NCBI GenBank assembly: GCA_964646885.1
Contig: CAZYFM010000112.1
Coordinates: forward strand, 1-10,694
Reading direction: 5' to 3'
Length of the DNA: 10,694 nt
From: SZUA-430 sp964646885
GTDB lineage: Bacteria; Pseudomonadota; Alphaproteobacteria; Micropepsales; Micropepsaceae
Shown here: positions 6,076 to 10,694 of the stretch, piece after piece
How the letters are laid out: each line of letters starts with the position of its first letter
Numbering within the stretch: the stretch's first letter is position 1
Program-made: the position numbers and the translations under genes
Notes under the pieces: model-generated
Databases searched by the model: none
What the model was told of the DNA's origin: nothing
What the model saw: only the letters and a program-made list of their open reading frames with translations

Positions 6076-6872
6076 AAGCTGTAGCCCGCGAAGACGCCGA
6101 CCACGTACTGCGTGTCCGAGCCCTCATCCGCCACGATCGGGCTGTCCGCCGCATCACCCGTGATCTGGCTCACGCCGGCGATGACCGTGATCGCCCACGA
6201 GTCCGACACCGGCGTGAACGCCGACAGTCCCAGCCCATAGGAACGGATGCCACCGTCGGCCGCGTAAGGCGCATAGCCCAGCGTTGACGCGGCCGCCTGC
6301 GCCGGCGTGATGCCGAAATAGGTCTGCATGTATTCGTCGTCGCCCCAGGTCATCTGCGGGCCAATCGAGATGCGGGCCGGTCCGATGCGGCTCTCGTGGC
6401 GCAGCGACAGCGTCGCGAGCAGGCCGGTCTCGTCGGACAGTCCTTGGCGCACATCGAGCCCGAGCTTCAGCGCGTCGAACCTGTATTCGGCAAAGGCGCC
6501 CAGTTCGACCGTGCCGTCTATGTCGCCCCAGCCACGCAGCGCAGTGTTCTCGTCTGCGTCGCGGTCGAAGCGGTAACCCGCCAGCACTCCGGCGCGGAAG
6601 CCGTCTTCGTGGATCGCGGTAAGCTTCAGCCCCTCGGGCACCGAGAAGCTGAGCCAGTCGCCATACTTTGCGCTCACATAGGGCAGGGCCCTGACTTCGT
6701 AGTCGTCCGACCCGTCATAGTCCGGCGACAGGAGACCGCCGCCACCGAGCACCAGCGACCAGCCCTTGTCGGGGCCTCCGCCGCCGGGGCGCCCATCAGC
6801 AAGGGCAAGTCCCGAAAGACTGGCGGCAACGACCATGGCGGCACCGAAACGCAAGCGGGCTGTGATGGACAC
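6072..6872 (-). CDS. MipA/OmpV family outer-membrane protein
   Basis: Predicted 266-residue outer-membrane beta-barrel. Signal peptide at about 1-26 (ITARLRFGAAMVVAASLSG, then LALA before DGR). The mature part has alternating strands and turns typical of MipA/OmpV: GWSLVLGGGGLLSPDYDGSD near 37-56, AGVLAGYRFDRDADEN near 94-109, and GDDEYMQTYFGITPAQAAAS at 177-196, a family-signature region. It ends in Tyr-Ser-Phe, the aromatic C-terminus used for barrel insertion. Family members have been described as scaffolds for murein-synthesising complexes or as osmotic and stress-responsive porins; which applies here is unknown. The start is a GTG at 6872 with AGGGA about 8 bases upstream. The longer frame back to 7049 is rejected because it puts a basic, unrelated stretch before the signal peptide and runs over the promoter. 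Confidence 0.87.
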   Translation of the reverse strand: MSITARLRFGAAMVVAASLSGLALADGRPGGGGPDKGWSLVLGGGGLLSPDYDGSDDYEVRALPYVSAKYGDWLSFSVPEGLKLTAIHEDGFRAGVLAGYRFDRDADENTALRGWGDIDGTVELGAFAEYRFDALKLGLDVRQGLSDETGLLATLSLRHESRIGPARISIGPQMTWGDDEYMQTYFGITPAQAAASTLGYAPYAADGGIRSYGLGLSAFTPVSDSWAITVIAGVSQITGDAADSPIVADEGSDTQYVVGVFAGYSF

Positions 6873-6911
6873 GTGGGAGATCCCTGAAAAACGCAACTGA
6901 ACGACTACGAG

Positions 6912-6945
6912 GTAGATGGCATGGCGGATTACCCGGTCAATCCGC
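6912..6945 (-). promoter_or_regulatory. Candidate mipA-like promoter with overlapping operator dyad
   Basis: Read on the - strand, TTGACC (complement of 6935-6940) is followed after 17 bases by ATCTAC (complement of 6912-6917), a fair sigma-70 pair about 40 bases before the GTG start at 6872. A perfect inverted repeat overlaps the -35: GCGGATT (6924-6930) and AATCCGC (6939-6945) with an 8-base spacer. This geometry suits a dimeric regulator bound over the -35. The regulator is not in the window. Confidence 0.45.
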
Positions 6946-7080
6946 GATAGGGCTCCGGGGTCTCTAATCCTGGCCCGGTTGTCGGCCGGCCACATCCTTA
7001 TCCGCCGCTTTTCCCTTACTACGACCGGGGATCGTACATAGAGACGCATGGGAACGCCGCGTCCCCGGCCTCATCTTGCA

Positions 7081-7109
7081 TTGACCACGCCCGGGGTACC
7101 CCCTATTTT
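7081..7109 (+). promoter_or_regulatory. Sigma-70-type promoter of tRNA-Lys
   Basis: TTGACC (7081-7086) and TATTTT (7104-7109) are separated by exactly 17 bases, and transcription would begin near 7116, about 40 bases before the mature tRNA 5' end. The spacer contains a perfect palindrome, GGGGTACCCC (7093-7102). This is the best promoter match in the window. Confidence 0.7.
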
Positions 7110-7155
7110 CCGCCCTCTTTCGCGGGTGCCGCCCAAAACGGCGACACCACCGGTG

Positions 7156-7230
7156 GGGCCCATAGCTCAGTGGTAGAGCATCTGACTTTTAATCAGAGGG
7201 TCGATGGTTCGAACCCATCTGGGCTCACCA
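7156..7230 (+). tRNA. tRNA-Lys, anticodon UUU
   Basis: All cloverleaf parts are visible in 75 bases. The acceptor stem GGGCCCA pairs with TGGGCTC (one G-T pair). The D arm GCTC...GAGC has a short AGTGGTA loop. The anticodon stem TCTGA/TCAGA carries loop CTTTTAA, so the anticodon is TTT (Lys). The variable region is GGGTC and the T arm is GATGG-TTCGAAC-CCATC. The discriminator A is followed by an encoded CCA at 7228-7230. No integrase or duplicated tRNA end lies nearby, so there is no sign that it serves as an attachment site here. Confidence 0.97.
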
Positions 7231-7251
7231 AGCCGGCGCCGTCCGCCGGTT
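7231..7251. terminator. GC-rich hairpin after tRNA-Lys
   Basis: CCGGCG (7233-7238) pairs with CGCCGG (7244-7249) around CCGTC, extendable by G-T and A-T pairs at 7232/7250 and 7231/7251. It immediately follows the CCA end and abuts the stop codon of the - strand pentapeptide gene, so it may end transcription from both sides. It lacks a real T run. Confidence 0.5.
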
Positions 7252-8057
7252 CATGACCAGGCGCGCTTCAGCGTCGGTACAAGTCTCACATTCCGTCCCA
7301 GCAGGTTCCGCCCGAACAGGAGACCCGTCGGCTGGTAGCCCAGCACGGTTGTGTGCGAGAGCCGCGCGCCGAACAGGTTGGCGCCATCCAGCGCCTTCGC
7401 GCTGACAATCGCTCCCGACAGGTCGGCCCATGCGAAGTTTGCGCCGTCAAGCTTCGCATCGAGCAGGTTGGCATTGCGCAGGTCCGCCCGCGCGAAACTC
7501 GCGCGCCGCAGGTCCGCCTCGCGAAGGTCGGCGCCTTCGAGGGTCGCGCCTTCGAGGTTGCTGAGTGAAAGCCTTGCCTTGCGCATCCGGCTGCGTGCGA
7601 GGTTCGCCCGGCGGAGGTCCGCGCCCCGCGTCGCGGCGGACGGATCGACAGCGCCGGCGTGGGCGAGAACGTCGCTCGCCACGAAGGCCACGTCTTCGAG
7701 GTTGGCGCTTGAAAGATTGATGTCCGCGAGCACGAGGCGCTCCGGGCCCGACAGGTCCGCAGGCTTGCCCCAGATCATCGCGCGTTCCCGGCGCGCGCGG
7801 TCGTGCAGATCCGTGCCGGCGAGGTCCGGCCAGAAGCCGTCGCCATGCGCGATCCGCGTATTCCAGGCCTGCACGCCGCAATTCAGCAGCAGGTCCAGCT
7901 GCCGCGCCGGACTGATATCTCCCACCCACATGTTCATCCGGCAGAAGCCGCCGGTCTCCACCGGTTCCTCGGTGGTGACCGGTGTCGGCACGGGTGAGGG
8001 CGCAGGCTTGCGGAACCAGGAGGAAAAGCGGCGGAAGAAATTCCTGATACGGCTCAT
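7251..8057 (-). CDS. Pentapeptide-repeat protein
   Basis: Predicted 268-residue protein. Residues 1-17 are basic and aromatic (MSRIRNFFRRFSSWFRK), followed by a Pro/Thr-rich linker to about 35 and a conserved-looking segment, GFCRMNMWVGDISPARQLD onward, to about 76. From about 100 to 240 the protein consists of A-(D/N)-L-x-x units, for example GADLRRANL at 145-153, GADLREADLRRASFARADL at 175-193 and GANFAWADL at 206-214. Such repeats fold as a right-handed quadrilateral beta-helix; some family members bind DNA gyrase, most have no known role. The start at 8057 is chosen because the basic start reads as a plausible N-terminus, but no ribosome-binding site is clear. A GTG at 8210 would extend the same frame by 51 residues. 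It is divergent from the exported orphan at 8287. No signal peptide is evident. Confidence 0.82.
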   Translation of the reverse strand: MSRIRNFFRRFSSWFRKPAPSPVPTPVTTEEPVETGGFCRMNMWVGDISPARQLDLLLNCGVQAWNTRIAHGDGFWPDLAGTDLHDRARRERAMIWGKPADLSGPERLVLADINLSSANLEDVAFVASDVLAHAGAVDPSAATRGADLRRANLARSRMRKARLSLSNLEGATLEGADLREADLRRASFARADLRNANLLDAKLDGANFAWADLSGAIVSAKALDGANLFGARLSHTTVLGYQPTGLLFGRNLLGRNVRLVPTLKRAWS

Positions 8058-8286
8058 GGGGCAACGGGTCCGGTCGTGGGGAGGCACCTGCGGAGACGGC
8101 ACGATAATGTGCAAGGCGGGGCACATGAAGGGCAGCAACGCTGAACGGAGAATCGCCGCACCGTCATTCGCCGCGCGGGAGACGAAAACGATGCGGGAGA
8201 GGGGGCTCACTCAACCGCCCGTTGGGTGACAGCCTCCATTTTCCCGGCTAGCGTCCGGAAACGACCACCAGATGATCGGAAGCAGA

Positions 8287-9117
8287 ATGAAACACCCAAG
8301 CCGCCTGACAGGATCCTTCATCGCGATGGCAGCCATCGCCGCAGCGCTTGCGGCGCCGTCCCGGGCGGCTCCCGCCGCGGCGAGGGAAGGCTCACAGCTC
8401 GTCATCGATTTTCGGGCGACCATCAATGCGAAGTCGCGCTCGGACATCAAGCAGACCACGGTGATGCATGAACTCAAGGGCTCGTGCCGCCTGGCCGCCG
8501 GACCCCTCCAGCCCTTTGGCGTTATGGGACCGACGAAAGAGCAGGAGAAGGCGATGCAAGGCGCCCAGCCCGACAAGGGCATGAAGGACCTTGAGCGTGC
8601 GGTCGCGGCCTGCAAGGGCGATCAGCAATGCCTGCAACGCGTTGCTGCTGCCGCTGCCGAGAACCCGCCGGCGGGTGCGGCACCCGCGGGAGGCACGATA
8701 CAGCCCTGGTTCCCGCAATCCTGCTCGGGCGCATTCAAGGTTGCCGACGAGACGTTCATCAATGATCCCGGTGGAGAGGGTGGCGGTGGCGCCTATCAGG
8801 AAGTCCGCAGGGTCACCGGTGACAACGTGATCCCCGATGGTGGCGAGGACGGATGGCACGGGGCATTCCTGGACCACGACGTCGCCAAGGGCGTCTCGAC
8901 CTACTACTTCACGGCGCCCGAGCCGATGCTTTTCCTGATGACGTCCGACCGGTCCGGTTACCAGCCGGGGAAGAAATCATCGAAGGTCGCCATCGCCTTC
9001 ACCGACACCTCCATTCCGGCGCCCTTCGCAACGCTTCAGGGACCGCCCGCTGCCGGAAAATCAATGACGCCCGTTTCGGGAGGAACATTGACGATCGAGT
9101 GGCAGGTCCGCAGGTAG
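8287..9117 (+). CDS. Exported protein of unknown family
   Basis: Predicted 276-residue protein that I do not recognise. A signal peptide is clear: MKHPSRL, then hydrophobic TGSFIAMAAIAAALA, with likely cleavage near residues 24-33 in an Ala-rich stretch. The mature part has four Cys: Cys67, a CKGDQQC pair (109 and 115), and Cys146 in QSCSGAF. The middle (85-135) is helical and Ala/Gln-rich, and the C-terminal half is Gly-rich then beta-like, ending in GTLTIEWQVRR. No catalytic or membrane-anchor motif is seen, so a periplasmic or secreted soluble protein is inferred. The ATG at 8287 is preferred over 8272 because CGGAAG lies just upstream. It is convergent with nhaA and divergent from the pentapeptide gene, so it is a single-gene unit. 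Confidence 0.78.
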   Translation: MKHPSRLTGSFIAMAAIAAALAAPSRAAPAAAREGSQLVIDFRATINAKSRSDIKQTTVMHELKGSCRLAAGPLQPFGVMGPTKEQEKAMQGAQPDKGMKDLERAVAACKGDQQCLQRVAAAAAENPPAGAAPAGGTIQPWFPQSCSGAFKVADETFINDPGGEGGGGAYQEVRRVTGDNVIPDGGEDGWHGAFLDHDVAKGVSTYYFTAPEPMLFLMTSDRSGYQPGKKSSKVAIAFTDTSIPAPFATLQGPPAAGKSMTPVSGGTLTIEWQVRR

Positions 9118-9135
9118 GCGGCGCCAGCTTTCGAA

Positions 9136-9160
9136 GGCTCCTGGCGCTCGGCCAGGAGCC
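9136..9160. terminator. Perfect hairpin between convergent exported-protein gene and nhaA
   Basis: GGCTCCTGGC (9136-9145) and GCCAGGAGCC (9151-9160) form a perfect 10-bp stem with a GCTCG loop. It lies 18 bases after the + strand stop at 9117 and 5 bases before the - strand stop of nhaA at 9166, so it can serve both. T tracts are short (TTCGAAA on the - strand side). Confidence 0.72.
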
Positions 9161-9165
9161 GCACG

Positions 9166-10347
9166 TCAATGCGGGCGGGCTCCGTTCGCGACGGGCGGCA
9201 ACGCCCCGCGCGGCGGTATTGACAGCAGCAGGACACCGAGCAGCGCCGACACAAGCGATCCCCCGATCACGCCAACCTTGACCTGGTTCATGAGCATCTC
9301 GTCCGCGAACGCAAGCGCGCCGATGAAGAGGCTCATCGTGAAGCCGATCCCGGCAAGGCAACTCACGCCGATCACCTGGATCCAGCTTGAACCAGCCGGA
9401 AGCTGCGCCAATCCCGATCGCGTGGCGAGGACGACGGCAGCAACAATGCCCACGGGCTTGCCGATCGCGAGACCGGCAGCGATCCCCAATGCCAGCGCGG
9501 ACGTGAAGTCCATCAGGCTGAGCGTGAGAAGCGGAATCCCGGCATTGGCAAAGGCAAAAGTCGGCATGATGCCGAAGCTCACGGGGCGCGACAGGCTGCC
9601 CATCACTCGTTCAAGCGGGGACGCTGTTCCGGCGCGCAACGGAATGAACAGGGCTGTGATGACGCCAGCCATCGTTGCATTGATCCCCGACTGTAGCGTG
9701 AACAGCCACAGGAGCCCACCGAGCGCACCGTACCACCACAGGGAGCCCTGATTGCGCGAATTGAGCCACCACAGGCCCGCGACGCAGGCTGCCATGCCTG
9801 CAAGCGCCCATGTCTCAAACGATCCGCTGTAGAACACGGCCACGATCATGATCGCGCCGAGGTCGTCAATAATGGCCAGCGCCAGCAGGAACGCGCGAAG
9901 CGCAGGTGAAACGCGATTGCCCAAAAACCCTACGACGCCTATCGCAAATGCGATGTCCGTTGCCGCAGGAATGGCCCAACCGCGGATCAGGTCGTCCGAT
10001 GCCCCGGTTACGAGCAGGAAGATGACGGCAGGCATGAACATGCCCCCGGCAGCCGCGACAAAGGGAAGGAGTGCGCTCCTTGCGCTGGAAAGCGCCCCTT
10101 TCGTGAACTCCCATTTGATCTCGAGACCGACAAACAGGAAGAACACGGCCATCAGTCCGTTTTTGATCCAGTCCTTGACTGAAAGGGTCAGATCGAATGG
10201 ACCAACGGTCGTTCCGACGTCGGATTTCAGAACAGCCTGATAGGCTGGAAACAGGCTGCTGTTTGCGACGACAAGGGCAAGCGCGGTCGCCAGAAGAAGG
10301 ACGAGGCTTGCACGGATCGCTGTTGCGTCGCCGGTTGGCTGCGCCAT
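9166..10347 (-). CDS. nhaA: Na+/H+ antiporter NhaA
   Basis: Inner-membrane antiporter that exports Na+ (and Li+) in exchange for H+, giving salt and alkaline-pH tolerance. The 393-residue length and about 12 hydrophobic segments match E. coli NhaA (388 residues). Diagnostic residues are present: WAIPAATDIAFA with Asp131 in the unwound TM IV, the paired ion-binding Asp161-Asp162 in LALAIIDDLGAI, and Lys297 in AIGKPVGI. These correspond to E. coli Asp133, Asp163/164 and Lys300. VFFLFVGLEIKWEF at 68-81 and the SCLAGIGFTMSLFIG region at 329-343 are also family hallmarks. The ATG at 10347 has a GGAG about 11 bases upstream, rather far. The next gene upstream on the same strand is the oxidase fragment, 111 bases away, so cotranscription is possible but unproven. 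There is no NhaR-type regulator in the window. Confidence 0.96.
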   Translation of the reverse strand: MAQPTGDATAIRASLVLLLATALALVVANSSLFPAYQAVLKSDVGTTVGPFDLTLSVKDWIKNGLMAVFFLFVGLEIKWEFTKGALSSARSALLPFVAAAGGMFMPAVIFLLVTGASDDLIRGWAIPAATDIAFAIGVVGFLGNRVSPALRAFLLALAIIDDLGAIMIVAVFYSGSFETWALAGMAACVAGLWWLNSRNQGSLWWYGALGGLLWLFTLQSGINATMAGVITALFIPLRAGTASPLERVMGSLSRPVSFGIMPTFAFANAGIPLLTLSLMDFTSALALGIAAGLAIGKPVGIVAAVVLATRSGLAQLPAGSSWIQVIGVSCLAGIGFTMSLFIGALAFADEMLMNQVKVGVIGGSLVSALLGVLLLSIPPRGALPPVANGARPH

Positions 10348-10458
10348 GAGGCTGTTTGCTCCATTGCGGGCTGGACCGCCCGGGAAACTCGGTCTGCTTC
10401 GCGTGCGATCCAGATTAGCCTTGGGTCAGGCTCAACGCAAAAGCTCCTTGCGCGCCAC
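10348..10458 (-). promoter_or_regulatory. nhaA upstream spacer with weak promoter candidate
   Basis: In the 111 bases between the oxidase stop and nhaA, the - strand carries a TTGAGC hexamer (complement of 10429-10434) followed after about 10 bases by GGCTAATC. This loosely resembles the short-spacer TTGAC...GCTA arrangement described for Caulobacter sigma-73 promoters. No convincing terminator for the oxidase gene is seen. Confidence is low. Confidence 0.25.
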
Positions 10459-10694
10459 TCAGGTGAGGTCCTGCCAATCCGCGGGAATCGGCAATGACGA
10501 CAATCCTGACACGGCCCGCACCACTGACTCGCCCACCGCCGCGGCATGCTTGAAACCGTGACCGGAACAGGCAGAAATTACGGTGACATTGTGTAATTCC
10601 GGATGCCCAAAAATGCGGAAGTGGCAGTCCGGAGTGGCTGTGTAAAGGCACGTCGCGCCCCTCAGGTGGGCACCCAGTTGCGGGAAGGCTGCGC
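10459..10694 (-). CDS. Sarcosine / N-methyltryptophan oxidase-type flavoenzyme, C-terminal part (5' partial)
   Basis: The last 77 complete codons before a TGA at 10459-10461 lie in the window; the N-terminus is beyond the right edge. Translation gives TCLYTATPDCHFRIFGHPEL, then a short strand and SACSGHGFKHAAAVGE. These match the end of the monomeric sarcosine oxidase / N-methyl-L-tryptophan oxidase (SolA) family, FAD enzymes that oxidise N-methyl amino acids to the amino acid, formaldehyde and H2O2. In that family the Cys of the T-C-(M/L)-Y-T motif carries covalent FAD (Cys315 in Bacillus MSOX); here it is the codon at 10650-10648. The SGHGFK motif near the flavin is intact. The substrate is unknown because the upstream half is missing. 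The frame is short within the window and overlaps longer spurious frames. Confidence 0.85.
   Translation of the reverse strand, partial: AAFPQLGAHLRGATCLYTATPDCHFRIFGHPELHNVTVISACSGHGFKHAAAVGESVVRAVSGLSSLPIPADWQDLT

Noticed and set aside
6873..7049. N-terminal extension of the mipA-like gene to an ATG at 7049
   Set aside because: It would place 59 basic, unconserved residues before an obvious signal peptide and run across the promoter and dyad.
7156..7230. tRNA-Lys as an integration site for a mobile element
   Set aside because: No integrase, no duplicated tRNA 3' end and no compositional change are visible on either side within the window.
7351..8229. 292-codon + strand open frame opposite the pentapeptide gene
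   Set aside because: The repetitive Ser/Ala/Arg-rich translation mirrors the pentapeptide repeats on the other strand.

Overview
The window is ordinary-looking chromosomal DNA from a GC-rich bacterium, most likely an alphaproteobacterium. The evidence is the codon use (strong G/C third positions), the CCA-encoding tRNA-Lys, the MipA/OmpV outer-membrane protein, the LpqC-type esterase and a REP-like palindrome of the general kind scattered through alphaproteobacterial genomes. Genus cannot be settled from the sequence. I see no transposase, integrase, phage gene or CRISPR array.

Layout: (1) 1-81 is the last 26 codons of an unidentified + strand gene, closed by a strong hairpin shared with the convergent gene that follows. 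(2) 134-1018 (-) is a GRDP-like protein with two membrane segments and a Gly/Ser/Cys-rich tail. (3) 1215-1907 (+) is a DUF2461/TIGR02453 protein. (4) 1929-2035 is a perfect palindrome followed by a degenerate second copy. (5) 2081-4026 (+) is a two-gene unit: a secreted LpqC/PHB-depolymerase-type esterase and a Kelch-like beta-propeller protein with a Tat-like signal. (6) 4027-4280 is a gene-free leader with hairpins. (7) 4281-6075 (+) holds glyA, a divergent serine hydroxymethyltransferase, followed 13 bp later by a GNAT acetyltransferase. (8) 6072-6872 (-) is a MipA/OmpV-like porin whose stop codon overlaps that of the GNAT gene. (9) 7156-7230 (+) is tRNA-Lys(UUU) with a clear promoter. (10) 7251-8057 (-) is a pentapeptide-repeat protein. 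(11) 8287-9117 (+) is an exported protein of unknown family. (12) 9166-10347 (-) is the Na+/H+ antiporter NhaA. (13) 10459-10694 (-) is the C-terminal part of a sarcosine/N-methyltryptophan oxidase-type flavoenzyme, cut by the window edge.

Most genes are single units in alternating orientations, and the convergent pairs are separated by hairpins or by shared stop codons. Envelope and secreted functions predominate: esterase, Kelch protein, MipA, exported orphan and NhaA. One metabolic link is possible but speculative: the oxidase and SHMT both touch one-carbon/glycine metabolism, though they lie 5 kb apart on opposite strands.

I did not find a convincing new multi-gene system. The points most worth checking are the divergent SHMT with its structured leader, the GRDP-like membrane protein with Gly/Cys tail, the esterase-Kelch pair, the exported orphan, and the dyad over the mipA promoter. 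Several starts have been moved downstream to codons with better ribosome-binding sites; each entry says why.
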